A DNA stretch of 64,000 nt from Balanoglossus misakiensis (taxonomy: Eukaryota > Hemichordata), in contig CM082581.2 of the NCBI GenBank assembly GCA_040954595.2, forward strand, positions 4,526,001-4,590,000, given 5' to 3'. Of the stretch, positions 41,401 through 56,400 are shown one piece after another; position 1 is the first letter of the stretch, and every line of letters starts with the position of its first letter. Made by a program: the position numbers and the translations under genes. The notes beneath the pieces were generated by a model. That model worked only from the letters and a program-made list of their open reading frames with translations. It was not told the origin of the DNA and searched no databases.

Positions 41401-44400
41401 ACAAACGGGAAATAGCTGAGAAAGAGTCGACCAGCACAACATTGTACCCCCCTCCCGCCTCCAAGTGAATGGAATCAACCATTGTGGAGGTATCTGTATA
41501 TGTACCACGTTGAGCCATCACACACTGAAGACAGGAGGGGTTTTGCTAGATAGGATTGTTACCTGGTGGTGCTACCATACGTTGCCATTTCTGGAAGAGT
41601 GTAGTTTTCAGACAGTCTCTCGGACTCAAACTATACGCTTTATGTCTCGACATGAGTTCCTGCATGGGTTCCAAGATTACACACAGCTGTCATGTTGTAA
41701 AACAAAACAATTAGAAGAAAAAGTTAGAATCTCTGCACAAAATAATTCAATTTGAAAGAGCAGGTCTCACTTAATGCTAAATTTTTCGGAGCAAAATTTG
41801 TGAAATGCATTTAATAGTTTATAATTAAATTACTGTGTGGCAAATATGGCGTACCACTGACTGTCTGAGTTTGGTCGTATTGCATTGGTTCAAAACTCTC
41901 ACGTAGCAGTACTTTTTTTTCTCTGGTTTCTAACAGCAGTTTGTTGATGGAAAACTGAGCAAGGACCTAACAGAAGAGACCCTGCAGTGAAGACGAAACC
42001 TTCCAAGGGATACACGTACTTCAGTCTAGAGTTCTATCACTACTTGAGAGGATTTCAAATACCAATACACAGCAACATATTATCTACATGAGTGCAGTAT
42101 GTCTTACCTAAAACAAGGTCTCAGAATTTATATTATGCAATTACCAAATCATTTTCCAATTCAACATACAATTTTGATGATGCAACCAGCTTAACCCTTT
42201 CACCGCCATAGTTCAGTCAAAACCTATTGTTTTCTATGGTAAGATTGGATCTCCATAGAGGGGGAACTGGGGGTGAAAGGGTTAACTCGGCCTCATCACT
42301 GCCACTGTTTTCAAATCAGTGGCTGACTAATCCATTTCAGAACAGGGGTGACAGGGTTCAAACATATGCTGACACCCCAACACATCAAATCATGTCCAAC
42401 TTTGAGGTGTTTAGGATTACCCCCTTCTCTCCCAATCTCTACTTGGACCAATAGACAGCAAGAATGGTGAAAGGGTTATAAACACATTATTTTGCGCCAA
42501 ACATCAAACGCATGTGAATTTTTTTTTTTTTTTTGGAGGGGGGGGGGGGGGGTTAGGTTATTCACTACACTGATGGTATGAACTTCACACACAAGGAAGT
42601 ACAAACACACAGAAATAAAAGCCATAAGGTTGTGCTTACCCTGAGGTAGTTTAGTGTGTAGTTTGTCAGCCCCTGCCGTGTTAGATTGATTGACAAGTAG
42701 TCTAACATTTGAGGGTCCTGTGTGTGATACTGTGAACACAGGGTTGAAGGACTGACAATTAGAGACAACAGATGTAATCGACAAGACAAGGATAATGTTG
42801 GCTTACCCTGAGATAGTTAAGGGTTTGGTTGGTGAGCCCCTGCCTGGTGATATTCTTAGATAACTGTTCTAACATTTGTGGGTCTTGTGAATGGTACTGT
42901 AAAATTGCAGCATGCAAATGGAGAAGAGTTGATTACACACAGCTCGTCAAGGCACCGCTTATCATGGGGCAATAAACTGATTCAGTGTTTATGTGCATAA
43001 AACGCACGGCGGAAGAAACGTTCGTGAATTATTGTGGAAGCGCGTACGACCATGTCTGTGTACGTGCATGCTTGTCTAGTCACGCGAGATGTCATACGGC
43101 CAGCTGTTGCTAGCCAGGACAGTGTAGTTATGCACATGTACAATGTTCACTGAATCAGCTTTATTGACCCATGATGCCTGTGATCAAGGATGCTAAGGTG
43201 ATACACGTGCTTATCAAAATATCCACAGGTAAGTACTACCATCTGTAAAAACGCTGGCTGCAGCACATAATTTGAAAACGGAGGGTTACTACTATAGAAA
43301 AAAATTATGATCTTCCTCCGTATTTCCGTTTGAGCTTAAGCATTTTTCCCAAAGGATAAAATGTAGTTCGCTTAATTTCAATTGTTAGCATTTTTTCTTG
43401 AAGAATTCCTCTACTATAGAAATCGACTGATTCTCCAGAGAAAAGTTGTGAGTTCTTTGCTAATGCTAAATGCAGCTATTCCGTTGTAGCTTTCAATGTA
43501 GTGAAACTCAGATTGATTAAAAGAATGAATTTGTTTTCATCATGTGTTTCCTTTGACACAAGAATTTTTAATTGAAGTTTTTTGTACGAAACTGCTCACT
43601 GACACATTTACAAGTCACTATTTGTACCGAACTGGCAAATCCACAAAAGTTATCATTTTATTAACTTTAGTAGAGTTATGATTATTTTAGGTAGGTTGGC
43701 TGCATACTTGACAAATGTCCTTCTGTTCATCATTGACTCTGTCACTTTCTACAAATGATAGTACTTAATCAAGATGCAAAAAATACCACAGTCAGATGCT
43801 GAAGCACATCTACCAAGAGATATAAAAAAGATAGATTATCATGTGACCATCATGTGCCACAGCTATGACACACAGACAAAGTACAAGGTTTTTATTTTGC
43901 CATGTCTTAAGCGTCACACCCAAGAGAAAGCACACAATATCATCACCATGACGACAGATAGGCGAAAAAGGAGAGATACAGGCGGACTCCATCACTGTAC
44001 TTAAGAAAAAAAAAATAGAGGGATGCATTCTCCAGCATTGCCACAGATGATGGGTGTATTGAACACAGAACAAAGCATAGTACATATATGTAGTTTACAG
44101 GTTTGTCTTGAAATCTGCAGTGTGATCTTATGGAACACATTCTACGTCAACAATTGTTATGGCTCACCAAATCATATATTGTGAGATGATGGTCTTCAGG
44201 AAATATATTACGTATTTCACAAAACTTTTTACAAAAGCTCAGATAATCTTGAAAACTGGCGAGAAACAAATGTTCCAGTCTGTTCCAAATTATGGTGTGA
44301 AGAAAGCCTGGTAGTGAAATCACTTACCTGCATTGCTATTACACTCCTGGGGATTAATTCTCTGTGTTGTCGTATTGCAAAGTGCCATGTCCGTATTCGC

Positions 44401-47400
44401 ATGAGATCATCGAATGTGAATTCCAAAACTAATCTGCCTTCTGTACAAACCTGGTGGCATGCAGCAGAGAAAAATTTACGAGACTCAGAACAGGTTTAGC
44501 AGCGCGTGGGAAACAAACTGAAAACAAAAAAGGGTCTTTCTTTCTGAAAAAAACAATTGGCACACGCAGTATGACTTCAGATACATAACAGTAAAATTTC
44601 AATGTTCACAAATAGAGAAAAGTCTTCCACACATCCAAACTGAATCTGTCCGGTATCCTCTCTGTACAGAAAAAGACATTGATAACTATCTGTTCTAGAA
44701 AGTACTGCCTTCACTGGAAATTCATGATAATAAAACCTCATGATACAGCAAATAATTCTTAGGAATACACAACCTTTGAAAAGGAATAAAATAAAATATT
44801 TTGGGGTCAAAGATGTCACTTTCCTTGAATGACTGTTGTACTATGAATCCAAACTCCTACATCAAATAACAGTGAACAAATGAACATTCAACCAGTTTTA
44901 CAATACTTTTACTGCCAGTAAATTTTTCCAGGAGATTTACATTCAAAACATGACCAAGACTTTTGAGTGGTCCCCCCCTCCCCAGACAAATTGCTAGGGT
45001 GTGCCAACAGCTCAATAGGGGTGGATCCCCCTGGGCCCCGTCTGGATGAAACACTTAGTTGTTCTACCTGAACTAACATGCTGAAACTTTCAGACACATG
45101 TTTGCATATATAATTTCTACATTCCCACAAAATTATGAGGTGATTTACAGTTGATGCTAATGCACAAAGCTATTGGCCAATAATCGAGAGAACAAGCCTA
45201 CCTTGGTAAACATTGGTTTTCCGTGATGTGTTATCATCGTCGCCTGTTCACAATCGAGGGTTATTGACGTATTGTGAAAGGACTCTTTTGGATGCTTGAG
45301 TATGTAATATAAATCTGTCACCCCACCTTCAAATATACTACGAAAATACCGAGGTATGAGCGTTCTACCAATTGCTGTAAAAGAAAACATGTGAGGTACC
45401 GATTAGTTGGGAAAAGTCAGTATCTTGATGTTGTCCCTATGGATTTTAAAAGTGAACGTATATACTTATATTGTGCAAAAACCTTGATTTTTGATGATGA
45501 CTTGCACTGTGAGAAATTATCACATTTAACCCTCTCACCACTATCATGGTTCAGTCCAAACCTATTGTTTCCTATGATGAGGTTGGACCTCTAAAGATGG
45601 AACTGGGGATGAAAGGGTTAAAGACAGTGCAATATCGTCTTCACAGAATGCAAAGAAGTACAATGGACAATACTATACCAGTGGAACTAGTAAGAGAGGC
45701 AAGCAAAAACATTTGTTTGTTTGTTTGTATGTTTGTTTGTTTTCATTTCATAAACAGTGCCATACCAGTTACAGAATGAAGTTCAAAGAAAACAAAATTA
45801 GTTATTGAGACACCGTACTGGCTGTACATGTAGTATTGAGCTGTATTGAGCAAGAACAGTGCAATCCGGTATTGCTGTAATTACATGCTACCGTGCTGAA
45901 ACGCAACAGGGTTTCGAATATTCATGATATATCAGATAATGGAGATTTGAATAATAAACCAATGGCTTGTGGATGTTGATTGTCTTTTATACTCCTCAAA
46001 ATGCGCCACAAAGACGAAATAAAAGAACTGCATGTTTCCAATATACACAGCAGAATTTTAAAGACACAATGGGTCAAAATATAAACTAGTCAATATTACA
46101 TCCTGTTAATGCTACTCTAACGGATTTTGAGTAGGTGCTTGTATTAATCCGAATAAAAGAAACATGAATCAAAATCTAATAATGTTGCCACTATGGTATT
46201 TGTAAAAGGCAAACAAAAAATGTCTTGCTCTTTCTGGAAGCTCAAAATCACTTGACTTGTATATTAAAATGTATGGGAAACTGTACTGTAATCAATGGCT
46301 GGACATTGTCATGGTAACACACTGGGTATCATATAATGGAGCAGATGAAGCCACAGTGTCCTTACCCATTTGAAATAAATGTTATATGCTATTCAATGAT
46401 TTCCAGGAATGAATGTTTAGGTATGGCTGTTGTACTCTGTTTTATATTTCACAATGACCAAAACATTGCCAACTTTTGTTCACAAGAAAACTTCAACAAA
46501 ATAACAATGCAGAGTTTGATTTTGCAAAAGATTGACTTTTAAAGTCTTCCTGAATGCACGAAATACGGTGGGCAGAAATTACAGTAATCAGAATCTTGGT
46601 TGATGTGTTTACATACGTACATTGCACATCCGGACGCTGGCTGCTTGACGTCAAAATGCAGCCATGTAAAAACCTGACAATGTCAATGTCGGTCACCATT
46701 GCCAACACTAGTATTGACAGCTAAATGACTAGATAAGCTAAATCCTCACTTTTGTGCCTGGATTTAACCTCATAGCTATAAGTACTACATCGATTCATCA
46801 AATTATATCTTTTATCCTTTTAAACTTCTAACAGCATCAAGCCTCATATTCATAACAAAATATCTACACCGCAATTAGACTCCACTGCCCAAAGAGGTGT
46901 ATATATCATAATGCCATTTATATCGTAATCATTTTAGCCTGCATCAGCATGTACATGCAGTGATCACAATCTCGCAAGGCTATGATATTTCTACAATGTA
47001 TGCAGCATGTCCTGTCAACTGTCTGCCTTTTTTTTCTCTATTAAAGGAACTTTTGTAATAATATTCAACATCACTTACAATATCTTTTTGGTCCATCTTC
47101 TAAACAAAATGATAACGTTAAAGTTGCATCTTCTTCAAAAAATTCTGATGCAAATGCATCCCACCATAAATTATCACTTTCCTGTGAAGACAAAAGACAA
47201 CGAGCAACCAGGCTATTATTAGATATAAGAACTGCAAAAAGAAGAACAATACCGGTAAAAAAACTATAATCTATCCTGTTACAGACATTGTTACTTCAGC
47301 ACTTACTTAAAGACTCTGTTGTCATGGCAATTTCAAACTCATCGTCGTAAAACCACGACCTGTTTACGGCAACTGCTACGCGCTACCGCCAACAGGCCGT

Positions 47401-50400
47401 GGTGGATTTGGAAGGTTTTCGCGGATCCCAGCGTCAGTTCCAGCAGCCAGACAAAGGAACCAATCAGAGAGCCCGTCTCATAAAACTGCATAACTTATTT
47501 AAATGACAGTGCAAAATGGCGGATTTAAAGCTGACAGCAGCCGAAGAGCTCGCGATATCCAGACTACTGATTGGCTAATTCCAATGTCGTTTCTCATGAA
47601 TAATTCATTAGTCTACGTCCTAAATTCCGGGGTTCCCTACTGTAATCTGCCAGAGCCCGTTTTTTGCGTAGCTCCGCGGAGCGGAAACACGGTCGGCTCT
47701 GGCTTGCGAGAATGTTTCAAACTAAGTGTACTAGTTACCATGGAAAATTCCCTACATATGCACTTCTGCCATTATTGTCCACACTCAGAAATCCAAGTTG
47801 TGAATTTGCATTTCACTAGTAAGGCAGCTGAATTTATAATTAGTGATATTTGGAGTCTATCTTAGTATATGTGATGTTATAGATTCTCTGTAATTTCTTG
47901 GTATATTTCCATCCATATGACAGTGCCCCATGCACAGGTCATACATTTCAAAAGAACCGGGATAGTACTCAAAATGTGCCGTCACAATATTTCCCAAATC
48001 ACAAGGTTTATAAGTAGTTGAAAATTGCCTTAAAGGGAAGGGGTCTTCGCACCGCGTGGGTGTCCCCCTTGATGAGAATATGTCCTCCCATACCAGCGCA
48101 AACCCCACTGCAGTTGCCACGACCAACTACATGTAGGATGTTCAGTTGCTGTCATGCCCAGTCTAGGCTACGGTTGGCTGCTTCGTTCATTCTTAAGAAT
48201 GTTCTTTTTTCAGGGATTTGTGCATGAAGTGTAATGTTTATAAACAAACAAACACGGCGCGACGACCCCTTCGCTTTAAAATTACTAACAGTAGTGTATA
48301 TATTAGCAAGAACATACACACACTAGTAGTTCTGTCAGACAGAATCAGTTGCAAACTGGCCCAACATAAATAATACAAGATAAATGCAACATGTCATCTT
48401 GTATAATTTATCAACACACAACACTACATGTATATTAAAATCACTCTATGCCATTGGTTTACACAATGTTTCAATCGCAATCAAAAACCACAGGAACAAT
48501 TTTATCTGCAACTCTGTATTTGTTAAAACTGTGAACAATTAAAGCAATTATGGAAATTACTCATGCTGATTGCAATTACATGAATAAGTAATTTAATGCA
48601 AAATCCTGTCATATTTTTTGTCAGTTTAATTTTCTGCTTTTGTTTGCATTCAAAAGAAATACAACTTATAAACAATTCATTTTCTGTTGTACAGGAGTAT
48701 TTTAAAGTTAATATGAAAATGCTGGATGTGATACCATCCGTGTTGTACCCTATATACTGCCAGCATGCGTTTGTGTCAGTTTGTCATCTCACATCAGAGC
48801 AGAGTTAATAGTACACATTCAATCAATAGTGTGCAAACCAACTGTTCGTTTATATTGCAACTAGTACTTCACTACACATCAACAATCTGCTATGCATGTT
48901 TCTGAAACTAATTGATAATGACACGCTATTCTCTTTTGACAATGTATGTTACTTTGTCACTTTACAATTGTGTTTGCTATGTAAGCCACACATACAATAC
49001 GCCCTTGTCCTGGTCGCCATAGTGCCCTGTACAGTAAATCACAGATGTCACATGGGCGAATGATATTTCCCAGAATGCATCAGCAAATGAACAAGTCCAA
49101 CATATTGTAAATGTACACTTTGTATATATCATTTCTGTGCATGCAGTACAGTGGCACTGCCATCAAAAACATGATCAGTAACCTAACAATATAAATATGG
49201 GTACGGTTTTTTTCAGTCTATGCTGAGATCTTCATCTGCAAACAGAACTGACCGGCGACAGTTAAACCGGTACGACAAAACAGAAGTGTTACTATTTGTG
49301 AGTCAACTCTGTTACGTTTCCTGAATTCACCGCAAAAACCCAAGAAATTTCTTGGTAACAGTGAACCAGCACAGGATGTATGTGTACTGCAGATAGTTTG
49401 GTTTAAAACATTCGGGGAAATAAGATAAGAAAAAGAATGGGACAACAATTACGTCTCTGTGCCGTATTTCTTCCTTTTTTAAACAGGGGACGTGTATATT
49501 TTATGTCATATACTTCCCTGTGAGTGACATATAGACACAGTTTCACACCAAATTTGCACGTGAAGCCATTCCCTGTAAACATGTCCAATGTGAGAGTGAC
49601 TTCATTTGAAATCTTTCCTTCGATTTTCATCAAAATCATTTTGTTCCAATTCATATGCAAGAATTATGAAGAACATTGCATTGAATATTTCATTTGTGAT
49701 TTAATTCTGTCACCAAACAGACACATGTAGGAAATGACCTTCTTGGATTTCACTGCCAAGAGAATCATCAAGTAAAATAGGTTCAGATAAAACGGGTGAC
49801 ACACATACGCTGCACTGCATTTTGCTTGTCAATTCTTTGAAGACTTTTATAATCTCATCTGGCAGAAATCAGAAAAAACCTTGGCAGTATGCCAGGAACC
49901 TGAAATGGTACAAGTTTATCAGGAGGCAATTTCTATCAGCATTAATTTCATAGCCTGTTGGTAGTGTTGATTTCATACACTGTTGCTGGTGTTGAATGAT
50001 ATCATACCAATGTAGTTTTCGTTTCATTTTCTAATTTGTTTGGACATTTCCTGTCATGCAACATGTTTTCATCCCTGCAAAATGATATCTTAAGTATCCC
50101 ACATGTCAACAGATAATTACTGTACTTTCATCTCCGAATATAATAAAATTTTTATAGAATAAATTTTTCCATGCTTACATGCAGTTGCCTGTGTTTCAGA
50201 TTTAAAAAAAAATGATTAAGTTTTGACATGAATTTATGATTATCTCTCTTTGATTTCGTAGTTGTCCCCGCAATACATACAAAAATTACTCATAATGTTT
50301 GGCCACACACACTCAAGAATTAGTATTAATGGTGAAGAATAGCTCATCATATCACTATAAAATTTAATGTTAGGTATTTATACAGCAATCTCAAATAAAT

Positions 50401-53400
50401 TCATATCATGAAAAACTTTTATGGCCTTTTGCTGTGGCGACACAGTGCAACGTACAAAGAGTCTTAACCTTTGTAACAAGATTATAGCTCACATAAAGTT
50501 ATTGAAATGACCTCAAACAAAGTCACCCAGAATTCTGACTAAAATATAACTTTTTTATGACTTGTTGCCTTCTTATTCCCTGTGCGGTTGGAATTCTCAT
50601 GGCTTGAAAATTTGCAGATGGTTGGCATATCAAATTGATTTTAGGAGAGTTCTAAAAAATACAATATCATGTCACACTTTAATAATACAATCCTATAATA
50701 TCACAGTATTAATTTTCCCTGAACAATTACAATGCTCATGAAAATATTCGCTTTCCTGTCACTCGAGTTTAAAACTAACCTGTGCAAAAAGCTGTTCAAG
50801 CACAGTTGCCTCTGCCATAATGTGTCAACACTTGGGGGCTACAGTACCTAAAATATACATATACTGCATCCGATTTTGCTGATAAATTTTTTACGAAATC
50901 AGCCATATTTCATGCCGGACCACTTAAGCCGTTTTGTAAGTATGGACAAGAAGATACGATTACTTGACAGCACAGAATTTCCATAGGTGCCATCAAATCT
51001 TTTGATTGGGATTTCTATTCCCGACGGGTGCATATGAATATTGCTGGGCAATAATTTCTTCGAGGGAAAGTTGAATCAGTTGGTTCCTGCAGGCACCTTT
51101 AATGTGGACAGTATCGGCGCATTCCGTTGGAAGCTGCAGAACTGATCCGATCAGCAACTGTGAAGTAATGTATACACTTGTGTACGATACACGCAATTGG
51201 AATCGAAATTGTCAATATTCCAGGAGGGGTTGATATCCATGATACCAGGTAATCCGACACAGATGTGAAACAATAGCTAATTAAATTTGCCCTTTTCACT
51301 TATCTGTCAAATTGAATTCAAGGCTGAACTGCAGTGAACTGTACTTGTTTTCAACCACGCAATTTCAGCAGAAGTCAATATACGATATTCTAGAAGTCAA
51401 GTCACCTATGAACTTTGACATCCAGGATGCTGACAGCATATTTGATGGCACAAAATGTAATACACACGCAAACCAGTTCAACGTGACTGCCCACCGAAAA
51501 ATGTGCCTAAAAATATTAATTCATTAAAAAAAACAGGATAGTAAGGATTATGAATACATTTTTCACACCTCAAATTTGAAATCCAATAATTGAGAATTTT
51601 CCTTATATTTTTACTGAAAATTCCAACTGCAGTTCAAACAGAGGACAGAGCCATGCTTACTTGTAAAATTATTATTTCTTAAACTTATTAAAGAACACTT
51701 GGAAGATATTGTAAAGATCTCATCTGCATTCACAATGAAGACAAAAGCGAACCATTCATGTCTACTCACAATTTTGTCTGTGCGTCTACCTAAATGCATA
51801 CATGGATAATTTACATACATGGATTTTGTATACACAGTTTCTTTTTTAAATATAAACTGGACCATATTTTCAGTGTACATTCCTTTTGTGGCATTTGAAT
51901 AACTGGATATTTGAACAAGCCATGTGTGGTGGTAGAGTTAATCGTACGGGTGATTTATTATATATTAATTTTTTTTAACAGAAATATAAAATTTTACAGT
52001 ATTCCCATTTATTTAGTTATGGTGTTCCCTGCTATGGCTGGCATACACATTGATAACACATGTACATTTACTGGATAAAAGTTGACAACATTATATAAGC
52101 ATGGTCTTTGTCAAAAACTGGTCTAAATATGTTTTATATCATGACTTTTTAAGTGTTCAGGTACACGGACAAGCTGAGCTGGCATTATACTTCAATTAAT
52201 TTTATTTCATATATGTATAGTACATTTTGTATGTGTCTATGCAAACTGTAACATGTTGAATTATAAGCCATTGCAAATCTCCTATAACTTAGAGTGTGGA
52301 GGCATGCCAAGCAAATACCAGTAGCAGAATAACATTCTGGTATACACCATAAAATATCCATCAAGAATATGTTACATTTTTAATTCAGGCTACATGTATG
52401 AGCCGATATTCATGTAGAGTATAGTATAGGTAAAGTTTTGAATACATCAACATCGGTAAATATCATACAGGTGATTTGCTCAGGACGATTTTCCAGACTT
52501 CAAGCAAAAGTGTGTAAATGCAACAAAATATGAATTATCACACATACATGTATGTAACCTATGTAAGTTGTTTTATGGTTTAAAGTTAGGTTTTCCCTGT
52601 TTATTAGTCGATAAGGGGACACAACATTTAATGGACCACACACAGAAAAACACTCATTGGAACTAGAACTTAGAAGCAAAAGTCTTTTAGTCACATTATT
52701 AGAATGGGATGAGATGGATCAAAATAGGCAAAGCTAGGGGGTCTTTAGTGACATATGGCTGAAAACTGTGACCTATGGGGTCAATAGAAACTTGTCACAC
52801 ACTAATATGGCCCCTACCCACACCATGGTTCTTGTTTTTGGAAAATATATCTCAACACCTCAGTTTTCATTATGTATGGAAAAAAACATGTCAAATTTGT
52901 TTCTTGCTTGATATTTTTTTGTAGCAACCAGGAAGAAAAATTAACAGATTTTAGTTCTTCAATAATTTAATTTTTTGAGATAAATGATTATAAATGCACA
53001 TTTTATTTTTAAACAACAATGTGGAAATATTGCTATCAATTTTTCTGGCTGCCCAGTTCTTCCTTCCTTGAGTTGTAATTGACAAGGTGACATCATTTAT
53101 GTGTGATAGTGAGGTATTCATTCAGATGACAATTTGTTTAATAATGTTCATTTCTTTTCAAAACAGAATCAAACTTACTTCAGGATAAACTTTACACCAG
53201 TAAATAAACTTATATTTTAAATATGACTCCATCCTGCTGTTAAATGTATTTTTGTACATATTTAATAATTCAGATGAATTTCTATATGTTAAAAACATAC
53301 TTTTTCATTATATTCAAAGAATTTATCTTTTACACCAAGGATATGTTTAAAACTTTAATATTATTGAATAGGACTCTCCATTGAATGTCCACATAGAAGT

Positions 53401-56400
53401 TCTACTATTGAAATAACTGCCAGATGAATTAACCCCGGCCATAGAATCAATTGCAGTTATACAGAGATTTCGCCTTTAGAAGGTCATACCACTTTGTAGC
53501 CTGGCTAATTCCCAGTTGATATCTCTGCTTTGCCAGCCAGCTCTTGCCGGCCAGGCTATCTCGCCTCTTCCCACTCACTGTCAAATCCGCCAACATCAGT
53601 TTTATCCACAAAATCAAATCTGAACCACAAAATGGGAAGAAAAAAAAACATCTCTAGCTCCCAGATAAACATTTCTTCACTTTTGGTTTTCTGTGCTTGT
53701 TTTTTTTTTTATTTAATATCTCCAAGTGAGTCTATTTCAACCCATCGACTCTTTGTGTCCTAAATTGCCAGACACATTCTGTGATTTAAACATAGGATGG
53801 TAGGTTTATGTGAATTTTTTAAATACAATTTTTTACATTACATCTTTTAGTAATAGAGCTGGAGTGCCCATCAAGACTGCTGGAATATGCTATTTCTAAA
53901 TCTCTAAATGTATATTTAAAATGTTACAGGCCAAGCTTTTGTTTATTCTAATTATTAAACCTTAATAATTGTATTTTCCAGGTAAATCTAGGAAGTCACT
54001 TTATATTTCTGTACCTTGGAAGTATTATTTATCTTGACTGGTTGAAATATACACCGACCTAACAATGTTGCAACCATTCCTTTGTTATGGGGATTAAATG
54101 TGCAGCCCAGTCCATTCAAAGTCACATACAATTGTAGGGTCCGCAGCTACAGGCAAGATGAGGGACCCATGCGGAGTTGGAAGAGTCAACTCTTTTTTTC
54201 AAAAAGTGCATAATTTCTGCCATACTATTGGATAAAATAGTTGCCTCGCAAACATGAACAGTGACGTCTTGCGTTGGTAGCGTGAGAAAAATGCAGCTAC
54301 GCCACTCGGTGATGGTCCTGCCCACCCCTATCGGTGAATGCAACAATCCTGCTTCTGCTACACATGTACGGCCTTTCCTTGCATTCAATGTTTTAAGGTC
54401 ACTTCGCAGTACGAAAAAATTATACGGAGATGTACCCACTTCAACAAACACACGCAATATTCTCCTGCAGCTACAAGAAACACACCGCCATCAAATACTC
54501 CAGAATTGTGTAAGAAACATGACACAAAATAAATTAAAATTATCAGCCCCAGATGAGTACCAATAAAATATACATAAACTGCACATGGTCCAGAATATAA
54601 TCAATATGCTGACAATTATAATATTATGGAGTGGGTTTCAGCAACAATCTGAATATTTTGTATTTTCCACCAAAAAACAGTTTACAATATTTAGGGAAGT
54701 CAGTTCATGATACTGCTAGGGGAATTTCACCCCAAAAAATAAAATGTAAGTCGGAGCTGGAAGCACACACACGATGATGTGATATCCTGTCAGGGAAACG
54801 AAGACTGTCAGTGAGCAAGACATCCTCGTTAGTTTGACCAACGCTGGCAGCTTATTCGACGAGTGAAATATTTATTAGTAGTGGAGTATATTTTAATTAA
54901 GATACGGCCAACAGTTACTTGATATTTGAAGTTGGTTGCTAATTGATTTATACCTCTCTTGTGTTACAAACGGTGTGGGGGGAACACAGCTGGAACGATT
55001 ACAATAGGGGGTGAATAGGGAAAGAAAAGAAAAACTTACCTCTGTTCTCTGCTGTAGACGTTTGTTTAATTCGTATATTCTATAGTCGGGCTGGCTAACA
55101 AATGGTGTGTGTCTCCTGTAATAAAGAGCAGCAAAAGGACTGAAGTCAGCCGCGGCCATCATGACAAGGGGCAAAGTCACTGCCACACGCACAAAACTAC
55201 ATTGTCACGCCACTGGGTGCAACTTGGCCGTCTGCAGTTGGACACACATTGGACAAGGTGAGAGCAGGCAGACTGTGGGCAATTCCTGGCAGAACCCTAC
55301 ATGTGTATGTTGCATTTTAAATGGTGTGCTAAATTTGGTCCAGCCTGCCTCCTGATTGGTCCGCGCCGATGTCTCTGCAATTCAAATGAGATGCGCTAGC
55401 CGGGGCATTTACATCTAACTCAAAACTGGCTGTATTCATTTAACAAAGTATCACTGGCACACTTTCATTTTCCACATAAAACACAGCACAAAAAAAGAGA
55501 GAGCATTTTTTCGTGCAGTGTCTTCGAACGGGAAGCAAAGTGTTTGTTTCCATGCGAATAATATCCTCGGGGGAACACAGAGGCCATTTTTTGTCACTTC
55601 ACCATCGCATTTTTTTTTGCCAGCCCAGATTAGTAGCAAACGCGCAGCACAATGTAACACAGATAATTATATTCAACACAATATCTTTGTCTCTGACGGG
55701 ACAGAAGAAACCCCCTTACATTTGCTCATCGGTGGTGTTGTTACAGCTATTATACCAGCTAGCGCAAGTGATACTGTCATTTGCACTGGGACTAAAACCT
55801 CCCTTTCGGTGGCCTCCTGTAGTACATGCAAAGCCTTCACAAACAATTACGGGTCAAGGGGCCCACCACCTCTCCCTACTCACACAATCCCAGGTCAGAC
55901 TAACTGAGATATTCAACTCCAACATGCCATCCATCCAATATTTCCAAATTCAACCACAAAATTTATGTGTCAATAAAGCTGCCACTCCAAGAAACAAGAA
56001 TATCATATTTCATATTTGGTGAAATATTTTTTTATCTGTGCAGTGTACACAGCACAAAGTATTTTGAATATTGTATATAAAAAATCTTTGTTTCAAATTT
56101 GGATATATCTGAAACAACACACACACATAGCCTTTCGTATTCATTTTGCTATTCTTTGCCGTTATATTTCTTAAGTGATTTCTTTATATGCCAATCATTG
56201 TATTATTTTTTTGTAATCCTAAAAGGAATTCAATCAACAAATACATTCACTGGCTCATATTAACATGCACACACATGTGCATCATGAATTGTATTATTAG
56301 AGGGACCGCTATCATATTTTATACTTTTGTTTTTTCCCCCAGTCATTTTCACTTATCAATGACAGTTTCTTGTTCTACTCCCTGTATCATGATAAACTGC

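Noticed and set aside
55513-56022. 169-codon and 129-codon overlapping plus-strand frames
   Set aside because: Antisense to an LDB1 intron, no domain, no codon bias; overlapping frames of similar length suggest low stop density by chance.
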